A stretch of 48,996 nt of DNA from an uncultured Eubacteriales bacterium (GCA_902800625.1 CADCFG010000026.1:1-48996); one strand, 5' to 3'; positions 9,401 through 18,084 are shown, numbered from the stretch's first letter. Program-made: numbers and translations. Notes: generated by a model not told the origin, from the sequence alone.

Positions 9401-12400
9401 CGAGCCACGTCTGATTTACGTCGTAAGGCAGCGTTTCGCCCTTTGATAGCGCCAGCACCGACTGTAGATCCGCGTCGTTCAGAAGGGGCAGGGTATCCAG
9501 TGGTGTGTCGGGCATCTCCGTCATCCGCTCGACGTAGTTTGTAAAGAGCGCCAGCAACCGCTTCATGTCAGTTCCCCGATACATCGCGGGATCATAGCTC
9601 AGAAGCATGCTGATGCTGCCGTCCGGCTGGACAGAAGCGTCCACATCCACCGAACCGGCCTCATGCTCCTCCCGGATGAAAGCGGGTCTGAGCAGGCTTT
9701 CGCCCGGTTCACCCTCGCTGTAATTCTCAAAGGAAATGATCAGGCCGCTCAGGCGGATGTCACCGCCCAGCGCGTTCTGTATGTCGGCCAGCGGGCAGAA
9801 GTCGTGAGGCTTGGTTTCACCGGCCTGACGGTTCAGCACCATCAGCGCCTGTCGGGCCGTGGTCTGCGCATCCGCATTGACGCGCACCGGCACGGGGTTG
9901 ATAAACAGGCCCACGAGATCAGAAAGGTCCAGACTGTAGCCGTCGCGGCCCGAGGTGATGGTGGAGAAGACCACGTCGTCCGTGCGATTGATCGTCTGCA
10001 GTACCAGGCCCCAGGCCAGGTTGAAGCCATCCGCCAGCGTAGCCCCGACGCTCTTGCACAGTGTGGAGAGTTTTTCCGTATTCTTCTGGGGCAACACGCA
10101 TTGGATCTGATCGTCCACGTCGCGCTCGCCCTCAGGCACCTCGCCCCAGGAGGAAACGATGGCGCTTTCCTCATACCCATCCAGCAGTTTGGCGAAGTAG
10201 CTGACGGCGGCATTTTTGTCTCGGCTGAGCTGCTCCCGCACGGCGCACTCGTACTGTCCGTCGCTATTGCCCGTCAGTTCCTCCCCGCGCAGCAAGGCGT
10301 TCAGGTCCTTCAGGATGGTCTCAAAGCACCAGCCGTCGGTGATGATGTGATGGGTAGCGAAGATCAGGTAGCCGCCCTGAGCGGTTTTGCAATAGACGAA
10401 TTGTGTCAGGGGCTTGTCCTGCAAATCATAGCCGTTATCCAAAATGTCCAGACGAATCTTCTGAGCTTCGGCAAAGGGGGCAGCGCTGTCTGTCAGATCG
10501 ACGATGGTCAGCGGCAATTTCCGGTCCACGATGGCTTGACGGAAGCGGGACACGCCCTTGTGGATGATGGCCGTGCGCAGAACCTCGTGACGCTGAGCCA
10601 GTGCATCCACGGCATGGCGAAGCAGCGCCTCGTCCAGCGGACGGGTACATTCATAGATTTCGATCAGCCGATAAGCCCGGATCTCTGGGTGGGCGACATG
10701 CTCCAGCAGCATGCCCTCCTGCATGGGTGTCAGAGGATAGATTCGCCGGATGGTCTCGCCCCGGGCGATAAATTCGGCCATGATGCCTGCAAATTCCTCG
10801 GGGCTCCATTCCGTCTCGCCCAGATCGGACGCGGTCGAGGCCAGCGGCTGGGGCTGTGAGTTCAGGAAGTCGCTCAGGCTGATGATCCGGTGCAGGATCG
10901 TTTCAGCAAATTCCGCTGCCTGTGCCTTGGTGACCCGGCCTACATTGTAATCCATCCAGAGACTGAAGCTGCCCTCGTCCACCAGGCAGTTGATCGTTAT
11001 ATCGGAGCCGGCGTGATCCCGGGGATCGTAGTAATCCAGACCGGCTGAAATACCGTCGCAAGTGTCCGGCTCGAAGTATTCGCCCCGTTCTCCCTCGCCG
11101 GACACGTCGCCCAGGTAGTTGAAGGTCACCAGGGGCGCAAGGACTGTCTGAAGGCCCGCTTCCGGGTTCCCGGCCACAAAGGTCAGGATATTGCTGCCAA
11201 CGCCCTTGTTGGGGATGGCGTGGAGTATCTCCTTGACGCGGATGAGATCACTCCCAGCATCCCCGGTAAAGCCTTCCAGCACGACGGGATAGACGGAAGT
11301 GAACCAGCCGATGGCCCGATCGGTGGACAGCTTTCTGCCCAGCTCCTCGCGGCCGTGGCCCTCCATGCGGATGGATACGGCATCCTTGCCGAACACCTGC
11401 CGGTAGCCCTGGCCCAGGGCGGTCAGCAGCAGGTCGTTGACCTCCAGCCGCAGCACATTCAACTTGGTCCGCAAGAAAAGATCGGTGTCCTTCGGGCTCA
11501 TGGCGACGCTCAGCGTATCGAATCGGCGGCTGAAATCCCTGTTGTCAGAGGTTTCCAGCCGAAGCATCCGCTCTTCCACGGCCTTCCAGTAGGGGATCTC
11601 CTGCGAGAGCGCGTAGCTGGAGCGGTAGGCCTTCATGGCTTCAGCATAATCCTTGTAGGTGTGGGTCTTGGCGGGCAGTCGGATTTGCTCGCCGTGGAGG
11701 GCCTGTCCGTAGGCGGTCTCCAGGTCGTCCATCCAGATGCGCCAGCTTACGCCGTCCACGATGGTATGGTGGGCAGTAAGGAAGAACAGATCGCGCTTTC
11801 CGGCGTGGATGAGTGCCAGACGGACCAGGGCCTGCCTGACATCCAGATGGGACTGGATCTCCTCGCACAGCGCGCGAACGGCTTCCGGCTCATCCGCCTC
11901 CAGGGTGTATTCCTCGATGGCGATGCCTTCCTCCGCAGAGCGTACCCACAGATGTCCGTCCCGCAGGACGGCCCGTAGCATGTCATGCTGATAGACAATG
12001 GCGTCCGAGGCTTTTTGGAGCGCATCCAGAGAGGCCTCTCCATGGATATTCAGCAGCGTAGACTGGTTGAAATAATCGGGATTGGGCAGATTCCAATCCC
12101 GGAAGAAACCAAGGATGGCCGTATCCTCCACGGCGCCTTCTGTGGGTTCCTGGCTGATAGCCTCATCGGCACCAGAAGCCAGACTTGCGGCGATAGCCCT
12201 CGCTGTGCGGGCCTTCATGACATTCGCCACCGAGGTGGAATACCCCATGTTGCGCAGCTGGCTGACCATGCGGATGGCCTTGATGGAGTCGCCGCCCAGC
12301 TCAAAGAAGTCGTGGGTCACGCCCAGCGCTTCATCCATGCCCAGCACCCTGGACATGGCGCTGACGACGTCCCGTTCCAGATCGGCTGCGGGCGCCACAT

Positions 12401-13889
12401 AATCCTGAGCCGCGTGGATCACGGGATCGGGCAGTGCCTTTCGGTCGATCTTGCCGTTGACATTGTGGGGCATGGTCTCCATGGAGACGAAAACACCCGG
12501 TACCATGTATTCCGCGAGGCTTTCCGCCATGAACGCGGCCAGTGCCGCTTCGTCGATAGTCTCCGAAGCTGTGTAATACAGGCACAGCGTATTGTTCCGC
12601 ACCTCCGCCGCTGTCTGCCGGATGCCGGGATATCGGGCTGCGCGGCTCTCTATCTCGCCCAACTCCACGCGGAAGCCCCGCAGCTTCACCTGAGTGTCGA
12701 TGCGGCCGCAAAATTCCAACTGGCCCTCGTCATTCCAGCAGGCCAGGTCGCCGGTGCGGTAGATTCGGACAGATTCATCCTCCGTCAGCTTCAATGTGGT
12801 AAACTTCTGTGCCGTCAGCTCCGGCCGGTTCCAGTATCCCTCCGCCATCTGCGGACCTGCCAAACACAACTCGCCTATCTCGCCCGGCGGTAGCAGTTCC
12901 ATCTGATCGTTCACGATGTACGCGGCACAGTTGTCCAGTGGCCTGCCGATGGGAATATTGTCGTACTTCCTGCCTTTTTCCAGCTCATAATAGGTCGCGG
13001 CCACAGTGAATTCCGTGGGACCATAGCCATTGAAAACGGCGCCCCTGCATTGAGGTGGACTCACCATGGCCTCTCCGCCCAGACATATATAGTCCAGCTC
13101 AAGCCGTTCCTCCATGCCCAACAGCTGTCCAAACTGCGTGGAACAACAAGTGCCGTTAATGTGGTTTTTTGCAATGTAGTTCCGCATCTCAAAGACATCC
13201 CTGCGGGTGCTCTCAGGCACGATGTACACGGTGCCTCCCACGGTCAGTGCTGGAAAGATTCCCTCCACGGCTGCGTCGAAGGCGTAATTGGAATGGAGCG
13301 CGATGCGGCTGTGGACTCCCTGGCCCCAGCGTCTGGAGATAAAATGCACAAAATTGGTCAGCGCACGCTGGGGAATCACCACGCCCTTGGGCTTGCCGGT
13401 GGAGCCGGAGGTATAGATCATATAGGCCCGACGGTCCGGCCCTCGCCTTGCGGACAGGTCGACAGCCGGGCAGTCCGCCTTCAGAAGCGCCACGACGCTT
13501 TGCTCCGTCAGCGTCAGCCGCGCCCCGGAATCCTCCATCATGTAGGCGACGCGCTCCGGGGGATATTCCAGATCAATGGGCATGTAGGCCGCGCCGGTCT
13601 TGTGAATGGCCAGCACCGCTGCGTGAAATTCCTTCACCCGGCCCATGCGCACCGCGATGAATTCATCCGGCTGAACGTCCTCCTGGTCAATCAAAGCCGC
13701 AGCCAGCCGGTCTGACAGTCGATCCAGCTCACCGTAGCTGAGGCTGCCGTTCTCTGCCACCACCGCCATGTGTTCCGGATGCTCACGGGCCTGTTCCATA
13801 AACAGGTCGACCCAGATCTTTGTGCAATCGTAATCCAGCTTTTCCCCGTTGGAGAGAGCGATTATGCGATCAAGTATAGCTTGTTCCAT
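6495..13889 (-). CDS. Nonribosomal peptide synthetase 1: A-T-E-C-A-T-C
   Basis: About 2464 residues, unbroken; positions below are from the possible longer start at 13925. A1 spans about 50-500 (YMIYTSGSTGKPKG, YRTGDLACW, NGKIDRKALP). T1 has Ser in FFELGGDSIKA near 547. Next is an epimerisation domain, about 600-1020, marked by HHTIVDGVSWRI, EGHGRE, GWFTSVYPV and VTFNYLGDV. A condensation domain follows (RIYPLTPMQEGM, HHIITDGW), then A2 (YMIYTSGSTGLPKG), T2 (ELGLSSISIM) and a final C domain (MHHTISDGTS). The line should activate two amino acids, convert the first to the D form, and pass the dipeptide to NRPS2. Both A domains keep Asp235 and have Glu at the 239 position (FDAAVE), which by family knowledge can go with basic substrates; I do not assign them. 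No thioesterase is present. The 13889 start has GGGG upstream. Confidence 0.93.
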   Translation of the reverse strand: MEQAILDRIIALSNGEKLDYDCTKIWVDLFMEQAREHPEHMAVVAENGSLSYGELDRLSDRLAAALIDQEDVQPDEFIAVRMGRVKEFHAAVLAIHKTGAAYMPIDLEYPPERVAYMMEDSGARLTLTEQSVVALLKADCPAVDLSARRGPDRRAYMIYTSGSTGKPKGVVIPQRALTNFVHFISRRWGQGVHSRIALHSNYAFDAAVEGIFPALTVGGTVYIVPESTRRDVFEMRNYIAKNHINGTCCSTQFGQLLGMEERLELDYICLGGEAMVSPPQCRGAVFNGYGPTEFTVAATYYELEKGRKYDNIPIGRPLDNCAAYIVNDQMELLPPGEIGELCLAGPQMAEGYWNRPELTAQKFTTLKLTEDESVRIYRTGDLACWNDEGQLEFCGRIDTQVKLRGFRVELGEIESRAARYPGIRQTAAEVRNNTLCLYYTASETIDEAALAAFMAESLAEYMVPGVFVSMETMPHNVNGKIDRKALPDPVIHAAQDYVAPAADLERDVVSAMSRVLGMDEALGVTHDFFELGGDSIKAIRMVSQLRNMGYSTSVANVMKARTARAIAASLASGADEAISQEPTEGAVEDTAILGFFRDWNLPNPDYFNQSTLLNIHGEASLDALQKASDAIVYQHDMLRAVLRDGHLWVRSAEEGIAIEEYTLEADEPEAVRALCEEIQSHLDVRQALVRLALIHAGKRDLFFLTAHHTIVDGVSWRIWMDDLETAYGQALHGEQIRLPAKTHTYKDYAEAMKAYRSSYALSQEIPYWKAVEERMLRLETSDNRDFSRRFDTLSVAMSPKDTDLFLRTKLNVLRLEVNDLLLTALGQGYRQVFGKDAVSIRMEGHGREELGRKLSTDRAIGWFTSVYPVVLEGFTGDAGSDLIRVKEILHAIPNKGVGSNILTFVAGNPEAGLQTVLAPLVTFNYLGDVSGEGERGEYFEPDTCDGISAGLDYYDPRDHAGSDITINCLVDEGSFSLWMDYNVGRVTKAQAAEFAETILHRIISLSDFLNSQPQPLASTASDLGETEWSPEEFAGIMAEFIARGETIRRIYPLTPMQEGMLLEHVAHPEIRAYRLIEIYECTRPLDEALLRHAVDALAQRHEVLRTAIIHKGVSRFRQAIVDRKLPLTIVDLTDSAAPFAEAQKIRLDILDNGYDLQDKPLTQFVYCKTAQGGYLIFATHHIITDGWCFETILKDLNALLRGEELTGNSDGQYECAVREQLSRDKNAAVSYFAKLLDGYEESAIVSSWGEVPEGERDVDDQIQCVLPQKNTEKLSTLCKSVGATLADGFNLAWGLVLQTINRTDDVVFSTITSGRDGYSLDLSDLVGLFINPVPVRVNADAQTTARQALMVLNRQAGETKPHDFCPLADIQNALGGDIRLSGLIISFENYSEGEPGESLLRPAFIREEHEAGSVDVDASVQPDGSISMLLSYDPAMYRGTDMKRLLALFTNYVERMTEMPDTPLDTLPLLNDADLQSVLALSKGETLPYDVNQTWLDLFGTQVSKTPDGIAVSDEGGSYTYAGLDRASDSVAAYLIGRGVQENSFVAIRMGREKEFLAAAIGVHKAGAAYVPIDPEYPQERIDYMLEDSGAKVLLTREDVLEAVSENPDPIHINRAVPEHLAYMIYTSGSTGLPKGVMIPHRALGNFVRFIAKRWGLGARSRVALHSTFSFDAAVEDLYPALTVGGRVFIVPERARKDVFEMRAYISKNHINSGCYSTQFGQLLGMDAPLDLNYICLGGEAMTTVPQCRGSVYNTYGPTEFTVDATYFELNKEKKYRNIPIGRPLDNCSAYILDAQGRLLPRGMTGELCLSGPQLAEGYWNRPELTAEKFTHLTLPDGQSVRVYKTGDLVRWNDEDQLEFYGRIDFQVKLRGFRIELGEIENVCMSCPGVSAAAAEVKKSGASQILCLYYTEKDEGVDVKALEALCRQRLADYMVPSAFMRLEDMPLSPSGKVNRRALPMPEFEAVGDVVEPETGTERVLYALVSEILGTGGFGVTTNLTELGLSSISIMRLSALIDKKLNRHVPVGDIMRQPSIRALAALLDEGKEVADQYEYSPEKEQKARRMAFPVTSGQLNMVDYQLTHAKSIMYNLPMLYRFDASMDAQRLADAVSTAIRQHPALTTVLEFDENGNVVQRNRPELFCDVQVEELPEDRLEAVLSGLVRPFRLFREPLCRARVIRSGVYTYLFMDMHHTISDGTSMDILVGDIAKLLRGEKPGQDYYYSFLQRESREKQSEEYQRSQRYFRQLLGDEHWHNVPIPNYETWETEPGEEALDMELTLQDMAEAGARHGASGNVLCITAAILALQEYCHRHRILVNWLNSNRGEGYYDNTIGLLFRILPVAVHSERFKDLGALIAEVNRQVAEGFVNSSCDYMEDTEQALEDSLEVNYLVSLGENDPLEALGAEALPPDYHYDAVGGRVGVYIERWENTLGVTIEYQKKAYADGSMARFLEMFKKYLRYIVLE

Positions 13890-13958
13890 CACCCCAAATC
13901 CCCACTTTCCTTTTTCTTCCTGCATCTCTTATCAGGATATGGTTTCTGCCTGTTTACG

Positions 13959-14591
13959 TCATGGCTGCGAGACCTGCCATTGGTTGAAGATAACGGCATC
14001 ATTTTGCCGTGTACAAACACAAATGAGATGCCCCATTTCCTCTGATTCAGCAAAATGAGCCTCTTTCGGAGCGCCTTTCCCCGGCAAGACGCAAAATGAA
14101 TCGAGCGGACGAGACAGGCCCTCTCCTGTCAGCTTCAGATAGCTCTCCTTTCGCGTCCACAGGCGCGAAAATGCGTATCCCGGATCATCGGAGGCCTTTA
14201 TCCATTCCTGTTCAGCAGTCTGAAAACACATTGTCACAACCTCTGGAATCGCGTCTCGCAGGGGTTCCACATCCACGCCCACCGGATGGTCGGAAACGGC
14301 ACAGACAGCCAGCAGCCCGCTATGGGACAGATTGAAATGGATATTTGGATCATTGGCCAGTATTGGCTTCCCATTGGGAAGGGTGTGAAGGCTTAAATCG
14401 GATGCGCCTGCCCGACGCAGCGCGTATGCCAGCAGGAGCCCCGTGCCAAGGCAAAGGCGTCGGTCCTTATCAAAACGAAAACGCATAACCTTTTCCCGTC
14501 GCTCCTCCCAGGGCAACAGAGACAGCCTGCGGGAGAACAGCGCCTCGTCCGAAAGCGGCTGAACGTTGCAATACCAACAAACCACAGACAT
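13959..14591 (-). CDS. Sfp-type 4'-phosphopantetheinyl transferase
   Basis: A 210-residue protein with the family's ordered motifs: PNGKPIL, then IHFNLSHSG, GVDVEPLRD (Mg2+-binding Asp and Glu) and FSRLWTRKESYLKLTGEGL. It transfers phosphopantetheine from CoA to the carrier-domain serines, turning apo NRPS carriers into active holo forms. It precedes NRPS1 by about 70 bases on the same strand and is the first gene after the inferred promoter, so it should be co-transcribed with the synthetases it activates. The start MSVVCWYC matches typical Sfp N-termini; a frame extending 26 residues upstream exists but reads unlike the family. Confidence 0.92.
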   Translation of the reverse strand: MSVVCWYCNVQPLSDEALFSRRLSLLPWEERREKVMRFRFDKDRRLCLGTGLLLAYALRRAGASDLSLHTLPNGKPILANDPNIHFNLSHSGLLAVCAVSDHPVGVDVEPLRDAIPEVVTMCFQTAEQEWIKASDDPGYAFSRLWTRKESYLKLTGEGLSRPLDSFCVLPGKGAPKEAHFAESEEMGHLICVCTRQNDAVIFNQWQVSQP

Positions 14592-14783
14592 AGTCCGTTC
14601 TAACACCCCATTCTCCGTTTGCGTTTTCACTTTTCTACAAAGGTACCTGAAAGCATATCTGCCCTTCACATTTTATATTGTAGTCTGTCTGGTTGATCTG
14701 CTACAGTCGGCATGAATACCGCAATGGTATTGTCAGCCAAATGAAGCGCTTCCTCATGCCCACCCAAGGATTTCCTAAATCCA

Positions 14784-14813
14784 AGTATAACATAACAGCC
14801 TGATCCTGTGCAA
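14784..14813 (-). promoter_or_regulatory. Sigma-A-type promoter for the PPTase-NRPS operon
   Basis: On the minus strand TTGCAC is followed after 18 bases by TATACT. Transcription would start near 14777 and leave a leader of about 185 nt before the PPTase start. No riboswitch or T-box feature was recognised in the leader. Confidence 0.5.
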
Positions 14814-15065
14814 CAGAAAAGGTCATATTCATGCATTTCACGGGATATCGGAAATGACACTATGGATATGACCTCTACACCTGCAGTTACTGCGGGAAGA
14901 CCGGGAAGGAACGCGTCTGAACGGACCGTTCCTGTGTTCTTGCGGTCCGCCTCGATGGCGTCGCGAGCCCAGCCCTACCCGAACCGGACAAATCCCAGAT
15001 CGAAAAGCCTGGGATTTCCTGTTGCATCGAGCTGAGCTGCTGTGATATACTTGCGGTGCCGTATT

Positions 15066-15089
15066 GCCGCACGTGAGGCGGCCTTTTTT
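15066..15089 (+). terminator. Rho-independent terminator
   Basis: GCCGC-ACGTGAG-GCGGC is followed by C and six T residues. No intact plus-strand gene precedes it. The 14592-15242 stretch otherwise holds only the operon promoter and a short CxxC-coding fragment at 14861-14920. Confidence 0.55.
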
Positions 15090-15242
15090 GTGCCTGTTGC
15101 ACAAAAATGGTGGATTCTGCCGGATTGCCCCCAAATTTGATACACCTGGATGACAACCGATTTTGTTTGATAAATGTACACTATGTCCGGTTGCTCTCAC
15201 AGAACCCGCTTTGGCCTGACAAAAACCAATGAAACCAAAGGG

Positions 15243-15318
15243 TCAATTATGCTTTTCCAAACCGTGAAAACCACGGTTTTCTGACCCTTTTCGCATTGGG
15301 CTAAAGGGTCGAATAAAA
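15243..15318 (+). repeat. Dispersed repeat, copy 2, right of the NRPS cluster
   Basis: Partner of 409-482. It contains the perfect hairpin AAACCGTG-AAAAC-CACGGTTT and a second one, GACCCTTT...AAAGGGTC, over the conserved 3' part. AAAGGGTCGAA lies at 15303-15313. Same orientation as copy 1. Confidence 0.6.
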
Positions 15319-15363
15319 GGATATACTGTTAGGTATGATCACATGTACTATGCCCATTAATCG

Positions 15364-15614
15364 ATGGAATTAGCAAACGTCTTTGATCCAATCGAGTCAC
15401 TTCATGGCAGTCAGCTACTCCTCTAGAGTCGTTTTGTAGTTATGCTGAATTCTGGGATGAAAAGAATCTGGTATCTTGTTTTGCTCCTAAACAGGAAGTT
15501 CTTGATTCCAATCCAAACTGCCTTGCGGCAGTTGATTTCGGCTTCACTTTTGAAAGGATGCTTGGTCTTCGGACACTATCCGCACGAAAGGAGCTGGATC
15601 ACGGCCATGTATAA
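15364..15614 (+). pseudogene. Small unrecognised gene broken by one frameshift
   Basis: The frame from ATG at 15364 (MELANVFDPIESLHGSQLLL) meets TAG at 15424. The next frame continues in protein-like sequence (LESFCSYAEFWDEKNLVSCF and on to LSARKELDHGHV) and stops at 15614, overlapping the next gene's ATG at 15607 by eight bases. The overlap is typical of translational coupling and supports both the reconstruction and the downstream start. A single-base change near 15420 explains the break. The product, about 83 residues, is not recognised. Confidence 0.45.
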
Positions 15615-16182
15615 GCTCAGCAAGAGGCACTTCTCTACCAATCCCAACCGTGGGAATATCCTCGTCAAGTTGAGGGCAGACGGGGAGTTCATCCGAATCC
15701 GCACTTTTGACCGGGCTCATGGGGGCAGCAGGAGCTTCATCGTGCGCCGCGAGGTCCTCTGGAAGCTGCCCGAGGGAGAGACGGCCATCGACAGCGACCT
15801 GGACGGCTTTCTCGAAGCCTTTGTGCGCAACGAAATGGTCCAGATGCGTTTCTACTGGATCAGCGTGAACAACGATGTCATCAGCGGTTACAAGCAATCA
15901 TTTGAGATCCCATTGACCCTGATTCTGCGTGTTCTGAACAGCAGGGATATGATGGCCAAATACCTGTACAGGGCCGCAAAGAAACCGACGAGATTCCATG
16001 CTGTTCGGGCGGCGAATACGCTTCGGAAGATACAGCAGGACAACCGGGTCCGCCGTGCATTCTCCAAGGGCATGCGGGATCACTTCCACTGGCCGGGGGA
16101 TACCGTCACGTTGTACAGCGATGGGTCCGTCAATACCGTTCATGGGACTTTTCCCAAACTCCAGTATTCAGTTCACACATGA
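15607..16182 (+). CDS. Hypothetical cargo protein, basic, 191 residues
   Basis: Starts at MYKLSKRHFS, overlapping the end of the preceding broken gene; AAGGAG lies about 13 bases upstream. Longer frames to 15442 cover that other gene in a different frame. The protein is soluble and Arg/Lys-rich, particularly after residue 110 (RAAKKPTRFHAVRAANTLRK). No known motif was recognised. Its position at the head of a run of short plus-strand genes resembles cargo of clostridial integrative elements. Confidence 0.7.
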   Translation: MYKLSKRHFSTNPNRGNILVKLRADGEFIRIRTFDRAHGGSRSFIVRREVLWKLPEGETAIDSDLDGFLEAFVRNEMVQMRFYWISVNNDVISGYKQSFEIPLTLILRVLNSRDMMAKYLYRAAKKPTRFHAVRAANTLRKIQQDNRVRRAFSKGMRDHFHWPGDTVTLYSDGSVNTVHGTFPKLQYSVHT

Positions 16183-16214
16183 TCTCTTCCCAGATTCTCT
16201 GAGGGAGGACTGGC

Positions 16215-16478
16215 ATGATCAACAATATCAACATCTGTGCTTTCCTTGAGCAGTTTAACCGCGAATACGATTATCTCTATGATCATCACGATTATGTGGC
16301 CGGCTATGATGAAGCCGTAGACAGCTTCGATGCTTTTCTCAAGGATAAGGCGAATGCGAGCTTCGTGCGCGAGTTCGCAGCATACCGGGGAGATGTCGTC
16401 TCCAGTGATCGTGAGGCTGCTGCGTTTATGTTCGCTTTGGACGAACTGACAAGAAAATGCATGAAGCAACACAAATAA
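16215..16478 (+). CDS. Hypothetical small acidic protein, 87 residues
   Basis: A GGAGG site eight bases before ATG supports the start (MINNINICAFLEQFNREYDY). The protein is acidic and aromatic-rich, with no signal peptide or membrane segment. It is followed closely by the next cargo gene. Function not recognised. Confidence 0.65.
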   Translation: MINNINICAFLEQFNREYDYLYDHHDYVAGYDEAVDSFDAFLKDKANASFVREFAAYRGDVVSSDREAAAFMFALDELTRKCMKQHK

Positions 16479-16492
16479 TGGGAGGCGAAACA

Positions 16493-16810
16493 GTGAACAA
16501 ACAAGAATTCCATGAACGCCTGATTAACGCTGTGGAGTGCGAGCTGTCCTATGTCCAGCAGTTCGAGGACAACGTGGAGAAGGGAATTGCTGGTATCCGC
16601 AGTACGGATGACGACGCAGCCATCCAGGCGCACGCCAAATCCATCGCCTACAACAAGCGGATGAAGGTGATCCACCTTGAACGTGCTGCCGCGATGCTGG
16701 AGGTGGTTGGTTGCTTCGTGCAGGATCGGGATGAACCCACGCCCCTAACCATACGAAGCAGGCTGAAGATGTTCAAGGCAAAGGCGGGGCTTGGAGATAA
16801 GCAAGAATAA
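16493..16810 (+). CDS. Hypothetical cargo protein, 105 residues
   Basis: The GTG start (MNKQEFHERLINAVECELSY) has GGAGG eight bases upstream and is preferred over upstream in-frame starts that overlap the preceding gene. The protein is helical and charged, with no recognised domain. An attenuator-like hairpin follows the stop. Confidence 0.65.
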   Translation: MNKQEFHERLINAVECELSYVQQFEDNVEKGIAGIRSTDDDAAIQAHAKSIAYNKRMKVIHLERAAAMLEVVGCFVQDRDEPTPLTIRSRLKMFKAKAGLGDKQE

Positions 16811-16832
16811 GGGCAGAAAATGAGAACGGGGA

Positions 16833-16857
16833 GCGTCCGTGAACAACGGGCGCTTTT
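16833..16857 (+). terminator. Intercistronic terminator or attenuator
   Basis: GCGTCCGT-GAACA-ACGGGCGC followed by TTTT. A similar arrangement, hairpin then TTTCC(T/G)GC then GGAG, recurs at 18751-18790 before another cargo gene. Confidence 0.45.
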
Positions 16858-16896
16858 CCGCATTTTTGGAGAGCCTGACGGGAAGGAGGAACGGGC

Positions 16897-17999
16897 ATGA
16901 GCCTTGTAGAGTACAACTTGTTCGGCGAGACACTGGACAAGGTTCAGCGAGCGATTGACATCGTGCGTAGCTTTGAGCCGCCGGAGGGCTATTATCTGGC
17001 GGATTCAGGCGGCAAGGATTCCACCGCGACCAAGGCTATCCTCCGCATGGCGGGCGTGAAATATGAATCCCACTACAATGTCACCACCGTCGATCCGCCT
17101 GAGTTGGTTCGCTTCGTCATACGTCAGAACGAGGCTGTCATCTATGATATGCCGGATGGGACACACAAGTATTTCGCTGTACAGGATACGGGAAAGCTGC
17201 TCCTGCCCGTCTCTCCTGAGACTGTAGTTGGCAAGCGCACGATCCACTTCTCCATCCCCAAGCACACCATGCGGGAGCTGATCGTGAAGAAACAGTTTCC
17301 ACCTACCCGCCTGGCGCGGTACTGCTGTGAGAAGCTGAAGGAAGCCAACGGCGAAGGTCGCGTCGTCGTCACCGGCGTCCGGTGGGCCGAGAGCCTGCGT
17401 CGGAAGAATAACCAGGGCCTTGTGACCATTTTCAACGGCAAGGCAGCGAAGGTAGCGGAGGAGCAGGGTGCGCGGTATACCGACAACCGTGCCAGGGGTA
17501 TCATCATGAACTACGACGATGACGCTGCCCGCAGGACGGTGGAGCTGTGTTATCGCACGAACAAGACCATCGTAAATCCCATCATCGCTGAAGGTTGGAA
17601 TCCCGGAGGGATTCCAAGTTTCGGCCAAGGGCCGAAACCGCGGACGGTTGAATCGAAGATTCAAGCGCCGCGCCGACGGATGAGGACGTGTGGGAATTCC
17701 TCCAGGCTTACAACATCCCCTATTGTGAACTCTACGACGAGGGCTTCAAGCGTCTTGGCTGCATCGGCTGCCCCTTGGGCGGCACTTTATCCCAGAAGCG
17801 GGAGCTGGAACGCTGGCCGCAGTACCGGAAGCTGTATGTCAGCGCCTTCGAGAAGATGATTGAGGCGCGTCGGAAGGCGGGAAAGACAGAGCACGCTACG
17901 CTGTGGAACACCGGTGAGGACGTCATGAGATGGTGGATGGGGTATAACACGAAGCGTGATCTGGACCGGCTGTTCATGCCGTTGGATGAAGCTGGATAA
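16897..17999 (+). pseudogene. PAPS-reductase-family (PP-loop) protein disrupted by a hairpin insert
   Basis: The first part (16897 to about 17587) carries the ATP-binding PP-loop LADSGGKDSTATKAIL, CCEKLKEANG and GVRWAESLRRKNNQG. The second part (17676-17999, another frame) resumes with TDEDVWEFLQAYNIPYCELY and the cysteine motif LGCIGCPLGG. Together they give a full-length member of the phosphoadenosine-phosphosulfate reductase/DndC-like family, which adenylate or reduce sulfur substrates. The usual IIDWTDEDVW junction is interrupted: 88 bases replace about 5, a net gain of 83 that shifts the frame. Unless the insert is bypassed or removed, the protein is truncated. The start has GGAGGA upstream. 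Such genes are common cargo of clostridial mobile elements; a defence role is possible but unproven. Confidence 0.8.
17588..17675 (+). repeat. Insert of three consecutive perfect hairpins
   Basis: Stem 1 is TTGGAATCCC/GGGATTCCAA (17595-17617, loop GGA). Stem 2 is TTTCGGCC/GGCCGAAA (17619-17637, loop AAG). Stem 3 is TTGAATC/GATTCAA (17648-17664, loop GAA). All three have three-base loops. The block interrupts the PAPS-reductase-like gene precisely at a conserved junction. I saw no second copy in the window. Confidence 0.8.
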
Positions 18000-18030
18000 G
18001 CGATGAATTGCCAGAAATCTTTGCTCTGTA

Positions 18031-18059
18031 TTGCAATCCGTCATACAATGGTGTATAAT
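18031..18059 (+). promoter_or_regulatory. Strong sigma-A-type promoter for the RelB/RelE-like pair
   Basis: TTGCAA (18031-18036), a 17-base spacer and TATAAT (18054-18059), about 25 bases before the antitoxin start. Confidence 0.75.
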
Positions 18060-18084
18060 GGGGCCAGAAAGGATGGTGAGCAGC

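Noticed and set aside
3538..9446. Long plus-strand open frames of 533 and 541 codons opposite the NRPS genes
   Set aside because: They lie antisense to clearly conserved NRPS domains, have no ribosome sites and give low-complexity Arg/His/Gln-rich products; they are shadows of GC-rich coding sequence.
14861..14920. HNH-nuclease or zinc-ribbon fragment (YTCSYCGKTGKERV)
   Set aside because: Only about 20 codons, closed by stops on both sides; a CxxCG match this short is not enough.
17005..17664. 219-codon minus-strand frame within the PAPS-reductase-like gene
   Set aside because: Antisense to conserved motifs on the plus strand; no start signal.
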